From: Streptomyces sp. AP-93
GTDB lineage: Bacteria; Actinomycetota; Actinomycetes; Streptomycetales; Streptomycetaceae
NCBI RefSeq assembly: GCF_022808175.1
Contig: NZ_JALGBX010000006.1
Location: forward strand, 186,001-250,000
Direction of reading: 5' to 3'
Length of the DNA stretch: 64,000 bases
Every line of letters begins with the position of its first letter. Position 1 is the first letter of the stretch. A model generated the notes under the pieces. That model worked only from the letters and a program-made list of their open reading frames with translations. It ran no database searches and was not told the origin of the DNA. Below, in pieces: positions 16,663-26,403 of the stretch. Both the position numbers and the translations under genes were made by a program.

Positions 16663-18684
16663 TCAGCTGCGCGATCCCGTGCAAGACGTGGTGTCTTGTG
16701 TGGGTTCTGTCCATCGTGGAGGGGTGGCGTGGGTGTGCAGGTGGAAGCCTGCGCCCAGTGCTGCTCCTCGTGGCCGGTGTGGGCCGGTGGTGGGTGTGCT
16801 GATCGTGGTCACGTTCTGGTGCCGGTGGGCTGCGCGGGGCAGCCTGGTCCGGCCCGTTGGTACGTGTCCCTCCGGACGCTTGCCCGCCGGCCCCGAGGGG
16901 GTGGTAGGGGAGGGTGCCCTGCGTCGCCTGGGCGCGGGGCGTGTGGTTGACGGCCGGGTGGGCCCGGTCTTGGACCGGTCCCTCCGGCTGGTGGTGGCCG
17001 TCGCTGTGATCACGGCGCGGGTTTCGAGGATGTCCACGACCGTGCGGATGGCCATGGTGCCGGTGGTGCGGTCGGTGACGGTCCTGGCCTGGTGGGTGAG
17101 GCCGCGCGCGGCGATGCGCTGCCATGCGCCTTGGTCGCGGTCGCCCTGGTATCCGCAGGATGGGCAGATCGCCCATTTCCATCCCGGGGTGGTGGGCCGG
17201 TCCGGGGCCGTGCGGTGCCGCAATGGGAGAAGACACCGCGGGCAGGGCTTGGAGGTGTTCCTCGCGGGCACGGTGGCGACGGCGATGCCGCTCTCGGCGG
17301 CGAGGTGCCGCATCCGGTCGACGATCATCCCGCGCACCGTCTGGGAGAGGCGGGTGTTCATCTTGCGGCCCGTGCCTCGGGCTTCCATCGAGCGGAGGTC
17401 TTCGATGTAGATGACGGATGCTCCGGCGGCAATGGCCTGATCGACAGCCCAGCGGGCGGCGGCCCGGGCGAGCGCGTCGTTGAGGTTCGACCGCCGGGCG
17501 CTGACGCGCCGGATCTCCTCGGCCAGCACCGCGTGCTTGGCTGTCAGGGGGTGTCCGGTGCCGCACCCGGTGAGCCTCTCGTAGTGGTCCGCTTTGGTGT
17601 GCAGGTGCTCCGACAGACGCCGCAGCCGGTGCTGTTTGGCCAGGACCCCGCCGGTACGGAACATGGCACCGGTTCCGAGGGCGGTGATCTGCCCGTCATC
17701 GTGCAGCCGGGCGGCCCCGGCGGACAGCAGGGTGTTCAGGCCCCAGTCCACACCGAGCGCGACCGCATGTCCGGCCAGCCGGGCCTTGGGAACGGCATGG
17801 GTGTAGGCGAGATCGGCCCGCACCCTTCCCTGGTGGATGCGCAGGGTGGGCAGGTGCAGTACCGCGCCGGCGGGGATCGTGGGCGACAACGTGATCGGGC
17901 AGGCCACCCACGTCCAGTCCCGGTACGACCGGGGGTCGGGCCGGGTGGGGAGCTGCAACCTCAGCATCGCCCGGCCCGGGCCATCCGCCCGCTCGATGGT
18001 GGCCTGCTGCCCGTCACATGCCGACAGCAGCAGCATCCGGCCCGTGTGGGGTGCGGCTTCCAGCTCGAAGACGTCGGCCGGAAGACGGCCATGCTTCCGG
18101 AGGAACGCGGCTATCTGCCGGGTGCGGGAGTTGATCACACTGGACGGCAGATGGAGCCCGCCCGGCACCGCCTCACGCACCGAGTCCCACTCTTCGGGCG
18201 TCCGCTTGCCGGGGTCTGTGGGCCAGGACACGACCACCCCGGCAGTCAGATCGGTCCGCCACTTCACCGACCGCAACGTACGCCCAGCCTGCTCCTGAGC
18301 CATGCGGACGATCCGGTCATTGACCTTCACGCCTTCGGCCGGGGCGACGGTCCAGCCCAGGCGGCGCAACGCCATCCACGCGTTCGACGGCAGCCGCTTG
18401 CCCCCGGCGTCCTGTCCGGAGGCAAGCACCTCTACATCACCGGCGCTCCAGTGGAGGAACGTCAGCTCAGCCGCCATGGCGGACACCAAGTCCACGGCCC
18501 AGCCGGCCCTGTCCGCCAGTGCAGCGGCAGACAGGATGTGGCCGCTCTTCTCGTCCACCCCGGTCCGCAGCAGGCCTCGAACACAAGCGGTCCGAGCGGT
18601 CTGCCTCTCGGCGAGTGGCACTTTCCGAGTCAACACCCGCCTCCTGCCGTCCGGTGCTGTCATCCGATCAACGACACCCCGCAC
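16663..18684 (-). CDS. Large TnpB-like RuvC nuclease (IS200/IS605-type OrfB relative)
   Basis: A 673-residue protein with the three RuvC motifs of TnpB/Cas12 nucleases: GVDWGLN near residue 311 (first Asp), VIYIEDLRSM near 425 (Glu), and GDRDQGAWQRIAARG near 515 (last Asp). A four-cysteine zinc ribbon (CPRC ... CPSCGY) lies between the last two. It is far longer than ordinary TnpB (about 400 residues): there are some 300 residues before RuvC-I and a basic, Arg/Thr/Pro-rich tail of about 150 residues after the last motif. No TnpA recombinase is present. ATG 18684 or ATG 18663 could be the start. TnpB proteins are RNA-guided nucleases; activity here is inferred from intact motifs. Confidence 0.8.
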   Translation of the reverse strand: MRGVVDRMTAPDGRRRVLTRKVPLAERQTARTACVRGLLRTGVDEKSGHILSAAALADRAGWAVDLVSAMAAELTFLHWSAGDVEVLASGQDAGGKRLPSNAWMALRRLGWTVAPAEGVKVNDRIVRMAQEQAGRTLRSVKWRTDLTAGVVVSWPTDPGKRTPEEWDSVREAVPGGLHLPSSVINSRTRQIAAFLRKHGRLPADVFELEAAPHTGRMLLLSACDGQQATIERADGPGRAMLRLQLPTRPDPRSYRDWTWVACPITLSPTIPAGAVLHLPTLRIHQGRVRADLAYTHAVPKARLAGHAVALGVDWGLNTLLSAGAARLHDDGQITALGTGAMFRTGGVLAKQHRLRRLSEHLHTKADHYERLTGCGTGHPLTAKHAVLAEEIRRVSARRSNLNDALARAAARWAVDQAIAAGASVIYIEDLRSMEARGTGRKMNTRLSQTVRGMIVDRMRHLAAESGIAVATVPARNTSKPCPRCLLPLRHRTAPDRPTTPGWKWAICPSCGYQGDRDQGAWQRIAARGLTHQARTVTDRTTGTMAIRTVVDILETRAVITATATTSRRDRSKTGPTRPSTTRPAPRRRRAPSPTTPSGPAGKRPEGHVPTGRTRLPRAAHRHQNVTTISTPTTGPHRPRGAALGAGFHLHTHATPPRWTEPTQDTTSCTGSRS

Positions 18685-18794
18685 GAAAGGTCACCCTTTC
18701 GAACCGCGAACTTCCATCGGACGCCCACCCGAGACGGACATTGAAATATGTGAACCTGGCGGCGGATGTCTCTTCACGGCAACCTCCGAGGATG

Positions 18795-18812
18795 CCCGGC
18801 CTTCAGGCCGGG
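18795..18812. repeat. Hairpin CCCGGCC-TTCA-GGCCGGG
   Basis: A perfect 7-bp stem with a TTCA loop lies 110 bases upstream of the TnpB-like gene. Imperfect or short hairpins near element ends are recognition sites in IS200/IS605-type elements; a transcription terminator is the alternative. Confidence 0.5.
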
Positions 18813-18819
18813 TAGGGTG

Positions 18820-20066
<1,247 letters not shown>

Positions 20067-20120
20067 TCGTTTTCGTACGGCCCGGCCGCGCAGGCCCCCG
20101 TACGAGCGGTACGAACACCG

Positions 20121-20152
20121 AAACGCCCCGGCCAAACCTGGCCGGGGCGTTT
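20121..20152 (+). terminator. mdh terminator
   Basis: A 14-bp stem (AAACGCCCCGGCCA with TGGCCGGGGCGTTT) around the loop AACC, ending in TTT, about 55 bases after the mdh stop. Confidence 0.9.
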
Positions 20153-20201
20153 GGCGTGAATCGTTCTGTCGCCGCATGGAGGGGAACCCTAGGGTCGGTC
20201 G

Positions 20202-21905
20202 GTGACCGAGAACGCGATTCCCCAGCAGCCCGGCGGCAGTTGGGCCGGTCCCTCCGCGGGCCGCCCCCCGGTGCACCCCTCCCTGAGCGAGGCCGGCCGC
20301 TTCCTGTGCGCGGGGACGTACCTCGACGCCGGGTACCGCGACCGGGTCATCGACGAGCTGTACGTCCACGAGGAACGGATCGTCGCCCCCTCCTACGGCT
20401 ACGACGCCTCCCGGGTCCTCGCCCACGCACTGCGCGCCCGCCGCGCCGAACTCGGCTGGGCCGCCGGAGTCCTCGGGGCCTGGTTCGTCGGCTCCCTGCT
20501 CACGGGCGGCGCCCTCGCCGCGCTGATCGTGCCCTTCCTGCTGCTGAGCCTCGCCGACTGGCTGCGGGCCCGGAACGTCCCGGTGCTGCGGTTCCTGTCC
20601 GTGGTCCTGCGGATCTATGCCTGGTGGGTACTGGTCTTCGTCCTGTTCGCCCTCGGCATCGGCGGGTTCGCGCTGTTCAGCCTCCTGGACGAGGTGGGAG
20701 GGGGCGGCCTGCCGTTCGCCCCGACGGGCGGGGACTTCGCGGCCACCGCCGTCCTGTGGTGGCTGCCGGTGGTCTTCGCCGGGGTGGTCACGGTCGTGGG
20801 GCTCCAGCGCGGACACGTCTTCCGGACCATCGCGACCGACCTCTCCGAGCGCCGCTACGCCGACCACGCGAACGATGCGGCCGAAGCCGCCGATGGGGCG
20901 CGCTTCCAGCGGGTCCGCCAGCGCATCCGGGCCGAGCAGCACGCGCCGATGATCATGTACGACGTCAACGACCCGTTCTGCGGGGCGGGTGATCCCTTCC
21001 GGCCCTGGCAGCTGTCCGTGGAACTGCGCCCGCGCGAGGACCTCGGCCCCGACCGCAAGCCCGTCGCGGTCACCAACGCCCACATCCTGGCGCGGATCGT
21101 GCCGCTGCTGGAGCGCCTGCGGGTGCCCTCCCCGCACGGTTCCCCGGAGCAGGCCGCCGCCGTGGGCGACCGGATGCGCGAACTGGTCCTGGACGAGTGC
21201 GTGTTCCTGCCCGCGGGCGGGCTGCCGCACCGGGACACCGCGCAGGTCGTGCACGGGCAGTTCGGCGAGCAGCGGGCCGCCGCCATCGAGGAGGGCGGCG
21301 AGCGCCGCCGGCACTTCCTGCGCGTACGGGTGGGCGGCTGGGACGAGAACCTCGTCGTCACCGTCTTCGTACGGGTCCACACGCAGGGCGGGATGATGAT
21401 GCTGGAGGTGGCCCCGCACGTGCTGCTGCCCGTCCGGACCGACTTCCACAACGCGGACGCGGACGCCCAGCGCTACCGCAACAACAGCGGGTTCGGCAAG
21501 GCCGTCTGGGCCCTGCGCCACACGCCCCGCTCCCTCGCGTCCTCCGCGACCACGCTGGGCCGCGGCCTGGCGAGCTGGTGGCGGATCGCCACCGGCGGCC
21601 ACGGCGGGGCCCGGCCCGAGGGGCCGCGGGTGTCGGTGCGCGACCTGGCCTCCGAGGACAACGGCTCGCTCTTCCACCTGATGGACCTCGACCGCTTCCT
21701 GAAGACCGTTCAGGACCGGGTCGTCGGGGGCGTCGTCGTCGCGCTGCACGAAGCGGGCTGGCACACGGAGGAGTTCGCGCAGCGCGCGGTCAACGTCGCC
21801 GAGGGCGGGGTGTTCATCCAGGCGGTGAACCACAGCGCCTTCAGCGTCGGCGGCACCAACAACACCAACAGCACGAAGGGCAAGGGGAGTGCCGGTGGCA
21901 ACTGA
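20202..21905 (+). CDS. Membrane protein with C-terminal NNTN motif
   Basis: A 567-residue protein not assigned to a known function. The N-terminal 50 residues are cytosolic-looking, then four hydrophobic segments lie between about residues 85 and 210 (GVLGAWFVGSLLTGGALAA, LIVPFLLLSLADWL, IYAWWVLVFVLFALGIGGF, TAVLWWLPVVFAGVVTVVG). A soluble domain of about 350 residues follows, with an odd C-terminal segment AFSVGGTNNTNSTKGKG. The next gene's product begins with nearly the same motif. GTG 20202 is the only sensible start. The stop overlaps the next gene, so it is the first gene of a three-gene operon. Confidence 0.82.
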   Translation: MTENAIPQQPGGSWAGPSAGRPPVHPSLSEAGRFLCAGTYLDAGYRDRVIDELYVHEERIVAPSYGYDASRVLAHALRARRAELGWAAGVLGAWFVGSLLTGGALAALIVPFLLLSLADWLRARNVPVLRFLSVVLRIYAWWVLVFVLFALGIGGFALFSLLDEVGGGGLPFAPTGGDFAATAVLWWLPVVFAGVVTVVGLQRGHVFRTIATDLSERRYADHANDAAEAADGARFQRVRQRIRAEQHAPMIMYDVNDPFCGAGDPFRPWQLSVELRPREDLGPDRKPVAVTNAHILARIVPLLERLRVPSPHGSPEQAAAVGDRMRELVLDECVFLPAGGLPHRDTAQVVHGQFGEQRAAAIEEGGERRRHFLRVRVGGWDENLVVTVFVRVHTQGGMMMLEVAPHVLLPVRTDFHNADADAQRYRNNSGFGKAVWALRHTPRSLASSATTLGRGLASWWRIATGGHGGARPEGPRVSVRDLASEDNGSLFHLMDLDRFLKTVQDRVVGGVVVALHEAGWHTEEFAQRAVNVAEGGVFIQAVNHSAFSVGGTNNTNSTKGKGSAGGN

Positions 21906-22305
21906 AAACGGCGGTACGGGTACGAGTACGGGTGCGGGCGCGGCCGGGCAGGAGCCCGCGGTCCGCATCGGCGACGTCACGGGCAGCGCCTTCAGCATCG
22001 GCGGCGGCAACAACACCAACACCGTGCACCACGGGGGAGCGGGGGCGGACACCGTAGGGCCGCAGGCCCTCCTCGACGCCGTACTGGAGCTGCGCGCGGC
22101 CCTCGTACGGCTGCCGCGGGGCGAGGACAGGGCGGCGCTCGACGCCGAACTGGACGGGGTCGCGGAGGGACTGGAAGGAGCCGAGGAGATCCGGCCCGGC
22201 CTGGTCCCCCGGCTCCGCGGGGCCCTGGAACGGTGGGCTCCGCTGGTGGACTCGGTCAGCGCCGCGACCGCCCTGGCCGGGCTCCTGACCACCCTGGGAG
22301 GCTGA
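21895..22305 (+). CDS. Small soluble protein with N-terminal GSAFSIGGGNNTN motif
   Basis: A 136-residue protein of unknown function. The N-terminus is Gly/Thr-rich, then IGDVTGSAFSIGGGNNTNTVHHGG near residue 28, which repeats the C-terminal motif of the upstream membrane protein. The rest is predicted helical (LLDAVLELRAALVRLP ... [21 protein letters not shown]). Gly/Asn motifs followed by a helical domain occur in actinobacterial NTPase- or effector-associated proteins; the likeness is only in pattern. GTG 21895 was chosen because AAGGGGAG lies five bases upstream; GTG 21889 is the alternative. It overlaps the previous stop by 11 bases. Confidence 0.75.
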   Translation: MATENGGTGTSTGAGAAGQEPAVRIGDVTGSAFSIGGGNNTNTVHHGGAGADTVGPQALLDAVLELRAALVRLPRGEDRAALDAELDGVAEGLEGAEEIRPGLVPRLRGALERWAPLVDSVSAATALAGLLTTLGG

Positions 22306-22307
22306 CC

Positions 22308-23354
22308 GTGCCCCCGCAGGACGCCCCCCGCTGGGACCCCGCAACCCAACGCTGGGTCACGGACCCCCACCCGACCCCACCCCCGAGCCACGACCCACCC
22401 CCGACCCCGCCGCCGCCCCCGGGCTACGACCCGGCCGCAGGCCAGGCTCCGGCCCCTGCCCCGGGCCACGATCCGGCCGCAGGCCAGGCTCCGGGCTACG
22501 GCCCGGCCCCCGCTCCGGGCCACGGCCCGGCCTCGGGCCCGGCTCCGGGGCCCGGGCCGGGTGGGTACGGCCCGGGGGCGGCGGCGCCGCAGGACCCGTA
22601 CCCGTACCCCACGTATCCGCACCCGCAGCCCGTACAGCCGGCGTACCCCACCCCGCCCCGGCCCGCGCGGGCCGCCGGCCGGTGGCTGACGCCGACCACG
22701 GCGGCCGTCGCGGTGGCCGCGCTCGCGATCGGCGCGGCGACCGTGTGGTTCGTGGCGCGGGACACCGGCGAGCAGCCACCGCAGGCGGGGCCGACGGTTT
22801 CCAGCGCCCCGCCGAGCGGGGAGGGTTCGCCGACCCCCTCGGCGACGGCCACCCGCTCCCCGTCGCCGACGGGCAGCGGCAGCGGCAGCCCCACCCCCAG
22901 CCCGAGCGGCAGCGACCCCGCCCACGAGACCGTGCGCGACGCGAAGGGGTTCACCGTCGCCGTCCCCGCGGGGTGGCTCCGGGAGGAGGCCGCCGCGGGG
23001 GTCTTCTACCGCTCTCCCGACCGCACCGCCCTGGTTCAGATCTTCCAGGTCAGCGAGCCCGAACTGACCCCGCTCGCGGCCGTCCAGGGCGCCTCCGCCT
23101 ACCTGCGCGCCCAGACCACCGGCTACCAGGAGATCCGCGTGGGCCCGGCCCAGGGCGCCCCCGAGGGCGGGGAGCTGGTCTACGAGTACGACAGCACGGA
23201 GTCACACGGCCGGCGCCGCGGCGTGGAACGGGTCTTCGTCGCCGAGGACGGCAAGAAGTGGGCCGTCCTGACGGCCGGCCCGGCGCCGGACTGGACGCTC
23301 ACCCAGTCCCACCACAAGGCCGCACTGACCGCCTTCCGCCCAACGGGCGGCTGA
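22308..23354 (+). CDS. Single-pass membrane protein with Pro-rich N-terminus
   Basis: A 348-residue protein. Residues 1-120 are Pro/Gly/Ala/Tyr-rich with degenerate PGYDPAAGQAP repeats; one membrane helix lies near residue 130 (AVAVAALAIGAATVWFVARD); a Ser/Thr/Pro linker and an outside domain of about 130 residues (FTVAVPAGWLREEAAAGVFYRS onward) follow. That last part resembles actinobacterial exported domains linked to kinases and membrane proteins. GTG 22308 is preceded by GGGAGG. It is the third gene of the operon that starts at 20202, two bases after the previous stop. Confidence 0.8.
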   Translation: MPPQDAPRWDPATQRWVTDPHPTPPPSHDPPPTPPPPPGYDPAAGQAPAPAPGHDPAAGQAPGYGPAPAPGHGPASGPAPGPGPGGYGPGAAAPQDPYPYPTYPHPQPVQPAYPTPPRPARAAGRWLTPTTAAVAVAALAIGAATVWFVARDTGEQPPQAGPTVSSAPPSGEGSPTPSATATRSPSPTGSGSGSPTPSPSGSDPAHETVRDAKGFTVAVPAGWLREEAAAGVFYRSPDRTALVQIFQVSEPELTPLAAVQGASAYLRAQTTGYQEIRVGPAQGAPEGGELVYEYDSTESHGRRRGVERVFVAEDGKKWAVLTAGPAPDWTLTQSHHKAALTAFRPTGG

Positions 23355-23374
23355 CACCGCGCGCGAGGATGGGG

Positions 23375-23863
23375 TTATTTGTACATCCCCGGGGTGTAGT
23401 GCCCCGGGGTCAGGCGGGTGGTGACGCCGATGCGGTTCCAGACGTTGATCGCGGCGATCAGGGCGATCACCTGGGCCAGTTCCTTCTCCTCGAAGTGCCG
23501 CGCGGCCCGTTCGTAGACCTCGTCGGGAACGAAGCCGTCGGTCAGGACGGTCACGGCCTCCGTCAGCTCGATCGCGGCGAGCTCCTTCTCCGTGTAGAAG
23601 TGCCGCGACTCCTCCCAGGCGCCGAGCAGCAGCAGCCGCTCCACGTCCTCGCCCGCCGCAAGGGCGTCCTTGGAGTGCATGTCGATGCAGAAGGCGCAGT
23701 GGTTGATCTGCGAGGCGCGCAGTTTGACGAGCTCGACGAGGGCCGGGTCCAGCCCCTTGGCGGCGGCCGCGTCCAGGGCCACGGCGGCCTTGTAGAACTC
23801 CGGGGCGAGCTTCGCCAGCTGCATGCGGGGGGTGTGCTCGGGTGCCTTCTCGGTGTGGTTCAT
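23375..23863 (-). CDS. Carboxymuconolactone decarboxylase family (AhpD-like) protein
   Basis: A 162-residue AhpD-fold protein. The redox centre is seen as NHCAFCIDMHSKDA near residue 55: a CxxC pair followed by a histidine three residues later, as in peroxidase-type family members. Such proteins reduce peroxides or handle disulfides. The gene is divergent from a MocR-type regulator with only 46 bases between the starts, and is probably its target. Confidence 0.88.
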   Translation of the reverse strand: MNHTEKAPEHTPRMQLAKLAPEFYKAAVALDAAAAKGLDPALVELVKLRASQINHCAFCIDMHSKDALAAGEDVERLLLLGAWEESRHFYTEKELAAIELTEAVTVLTDGFVPDEVYERAARHFEEKELAQVIALIAAINVWNRIGVTTRLTPGHYTPGMYK

Positions 23864-23892
23864 GGATCCAACCTACGAGCCGGGCGGCCCGC

Positions 23893-23912
23893 CTATATGG
23901 TCCATTTCCATG
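23893..23912. promoter_or_regulatory. Operator-like palindrome between CMD and MocR genes
   Basis: TATATGGTCCATTTCCATG contains the palindrome ATGGTCCAT (23897-23905) and a second CCAT. It lies immediately before the MocR-type start at 23910, so that gene is probably leaderless and autoregulated. Direct and inverted ATGG-type repeats are usual for MocR/PdxR operators; binding is inferred. Confidence 0.45.
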
Positions 23913-25310
23913 ACGGAATCGTGGGCCACTTTCGGCGCGGACCTGCATCTGGAACCGGTCCCCGGGCGCGGTGTCCGGGCCGGGCTCACCGAGGCGCTGC
24001 GCGAGGCCGCGCGCAGCGGGCGGCTGGCCCCCGGGACCCGGCTGCCCTCGTCGCGGTCGCTCGCGGCGGACCTCGGGATCGCCCGCAACACCGTCGCCGA
24101 GGCCTACGCCGAGCTCGTCGCAGAAGGCTGGCTGACGGCGCGACGCGGCTCCGGGACCCGGGTCGCGGAGCGGGCCCGGGTCGGGGTACGGCGTCCCGCG
24201 GCGGCCGTGCCCGTACGGCGCCCCGTGCGCGCGCAGACCTCGTACAGCCTGAAGCCCGGCTCCCCGGACCTGGGCGGTTTCCCGCGCGCCGCCTGGCTTG
24301 CGGCGGCCCGGCGGGCGCTGACCGTGGCCCCGAACGAGGCCTTCGGGTACGCGGACCCGCGCGGCCGGGTGGAGCTGCGCGAGGCGCTCGCCGGGTACCT
24401 GGCGCGGGCCCGCGGGGTGTACGCGGACCCCGAACACATCGTGCTGTGCGCGGGCTTCGGCCAGGGCCTGCTGCTGCTCGCGAGGATGCTGCGGGCCAGC
24501 CGGGTCCGCGAGATCGCGGTGGAGGGCTACGGGCTGGACGTGCACCGGGAGACGCTGACCGGCGCCGGGCTGCGGACGCGGCCGCTGGCGGTGGACGGCG
24601 CGGGGGCGCGCACCACGGAGCTGGCCGGTTCGGGCGCGGGGGCGGTCCTGCTGACGCCGGCGCACCAGTTCCCGACGGGCGCCGCGCTGACGCCCGGGCG
24701 GCGGGCGGCGGCGGTGGACTGGGCCCGGTCCACGGGCGGGCTGATCCTGGAGGACGACTACGACGGGGAGTTCCGCTACGACCGCCAGCCGGTGGGCGCG
24801 CTCCAGGGGCTGGACCCGGACCGGGTGGTCTACCTGGGCACGGCGAGCAAGTCCCTGGCACCGGGGCTGCGCATGGGCTGGATGGTGGCGCCGGGGCCGC
24901 TGCTGAACGAGGTGCTCGCGGTGAGGGGCCGGTCCGACTGGAGCTCCAGCGCGCTGGACCAGCTCACGCTCGCGGAGTTCATCCGGTCGGGGGCGTACGA
25001 CCGGCACGTGCGGGAGATGCGGCTGCGCTACCGGCGGCGGCGCGACGAGCTGGTGGCGGCCGTCGGGGACCGCGCGGCGGTCTCCGGCATCGCCGCGGGT
25101 CTGCACGCGGTGCTGGACCTCCCGCCGGGCGGTGAGCGGGCGGCCCTGCGGTCGGCCGCCTGGCAGGACCTGGGCCTGTTGCCGCTGTCGTTCTTCCGCC
25201 ACCCGCAGGCGGACATGCCTCCGCGCGAGGCCCTGGTCGTCGGCTTCGGGACGCCGTCCCAGAGCGCCTGGGCTCCGACCCTGGCCGCGCTGGTCGCTGC
25301 GCTCCCCTGA
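23910..25310 (+). CDS. MocR/PdxR-type regulator (GntR HTH plus aminotransferase fold)
   Basis: A 466-residue fusion regulator. The N-terminal GntR winged helix is seen in PGTRLPSSRSLAADLGIARNTVAEAYAELVAEGWL (about residues 45-80), and the rest is a fold-type I aminotransferase. The PLP lysine is in GTASKSLAPGLRMGW near residue 315, and EDDYDGEFRYDR is the usual PLP-contact aspartate region. MocR regulators sense PLP or an amino-group ligand and control a divergent gene, here the AhpD-like gene. The next annotated element is a dispersed repeat. Confidence 0.9.
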   Translation: MTESWATFGADLHLEPVPGRGVRAGLTEALREAARSGRLAPGTRLPSSRSLAADLGIARNTVAEAYAELVAEGWLTARRGSGTRVAERARVGVRRPAAAVPVRRPVRAQTSYSLKPGSPDLGGFPRAAWLAAARRALTVAPNEAFGYADPRGRVELREALAGYLARARGVYADPEHIVLCAGFGQGLLLLARMLRASRVREIAVEGYGLDVHRETLTGAGLRTRPLAVDGAGARTTELAGSGAGAVLLTPAHQFPTGAALTPGRRAAAVDWARSTGGLILEDDYDGEFRYDRQPVGALQGLDPDRVVYLGTASKSLAPGLRMGWMVAPGPLLNEVLAVRGRSDWSSSALDQLTLAEFIRSGAYDRHVREMRLRYRRRRDELVAAVGDRAAVSGIAAGLHAVLDLPPGGERAALRSAAWQDLGLLPLSFFRHPQADMPPREALVVGFGTPSQSAWAPTLAALVAALP

Positions 25311-25344
25311 CGGGCCCCGTCATGGCGGGGTTCCCTGCGGGGCA

Positions 25345-25470
25345 GTCCCCTACCCGCCCTTCCACCGTTCCCCGGGCTCTGCCCGGACCCGGTCCTCAAA
25401 CGCCGGACGGGCTGAAGCACCCTGGGGCTCCGCCCCAGACCCCGGTCCTCACACGCCGGACGGCTGAAAT
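25345..25470. repeat. Dispersed repeat units between convergent genes
   Basis: AGTCCCCTACCCGCCCTT (25345-25362), CCTCAAACGCCGGACGGG (25394-25411), CTGGGGCTCCGCCCCAGACC (from 25422) and a second CCTCACACGCCGGACGG unit (25447-25463) follow one another. The last unit overlaps the end of the DMT transporter gene and supplies its final codons. The block has the same order as 2923-3065. Confidence 0.75.
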
Positions 25471-26300
25471 GGCTCCGCCGGGGGTTCGCCGAAGCGGGCC
25501 AGGGCCAGGGATCCGGCCACGGCGATCAGGAAGCCCGCGACCGCCAGCCAGGTCAGGCCCTCGCGGGTGCGGTCGCCCAGCCAGGCCACGCCCACCACCG
25601 CCGGCCCGATCGTCTCGCCCAGCACCAGCCCGGCCGTCGCCGCCGTCACCGAGCCGCGCTGGAGGGCCGAGGTGAGCAGCAGGAACGCGGAGCCGCCGCC
25701 GAGCAGCAGTGCGTAGAACGCCGGGTTGGACAGCGCGGAGAGCGAGATGTCGTCGATGAGCCGGACCGCCACCTCCACCACCCCGAAGCCCGTTCCGGCG
25801 GCCAGACCCAGCGTCAGCGCCCGGCTGCGGTCCGGCAGCCCGCCCGCCACGGCACCGACCACCAGCACCAGCCCCGCCACCGCCAGCAGCCCCAGCTTCA
25901 GCGCGAGCGTGCCCTTGCCGGAGCCTTCTTCCCCGGACGAGAGCCCCAGCATCAGCAGCCCCGCGCACACCACCCCGACCGCGCCCCACTCCGTCCCGCT
26001 CAGCCGCACCCGCAGCAGCCGCGCGGCGACCACCGCGGTCACCGCGAGGCTGGCCGCGAGGGCCGCGCCCACCGCGTAGATCGGGATGTGCCGCAGCGCG
26101 ATGATCTGGAGGACGAAGCCGATCCCGTCCAGGCAGAGTCCGGCGATATAGCGCCACTGGCGCAGCGCCCGCAGGAAGAGCGCGGCGTCGACCCCCGAGC
26201 CCGTCCCCGGCACCGCCGCCCGCGTCGCCACCGCTTGCAGGACCGACGCCGTGCCGAAGCAGATCGCCGCACCGAGCGCGCAAATCATCCCAATGAGCAC
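25449..26300 (-). CDS. DMT/EamA superfamily transporter
   Basis: A 283-residue protein with about nine to ten hydrophobic segments, beginning MLIGMICALGAAICFGTASVL and arranged as two EamA-like halves (the second from TLALKLGLLAVAGLVLVVGA). DMT proteins export small metabolites; no substrate can be read from the sequence. Its last residues, EPFQPSGV, are encoded by a dispersed repeat unit, so the original end was probably replaced. It is convergent with the MocR gene. Confidence 0.82.
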   Translation of the reverse strand: MLIGMICALGAAICFGTASVLQAVATRAAVPGTGSGVDAALFLRALRQWRYIAGLCLDGIGFVLQIIALRHIPIYAVGAALAASLAVTAVVAARLLRVRLSGTEWGAVGVVCAGLLMLGLSSGEEGSGKGTLALKLGLLAVAGLVLVVGAVAGGLPDRSRALTLGLAAGTGFGVVEVAVRLIDDISLSALSNPAFYALLLGGGSAFLLLTSALQRGSVTAATAGLVLGETIGPAVVGVAWLGDRTREGLTWLAVAGFLIAVAGSLALARFGEPPAEPFQPSGV

Positions 26301-26403
26301 GAACCGACTCTAGGTCACGGATCCCACGTCGGCCGGATTCCGTCGGCCGGTGCGGCCGTTCTAGTCTGTGCGCAGCCGGCCACCCAGGGGGAGCGAACAG
26401 TCC

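Noticed and set aside
17092..18744. A 550-codon plus-strand frame opposite the TnpB-like gene, which would fit the orphan right end
   Set aside because: It has no RuvC or zinc-ribbon motifs; the minus strand carries them all.
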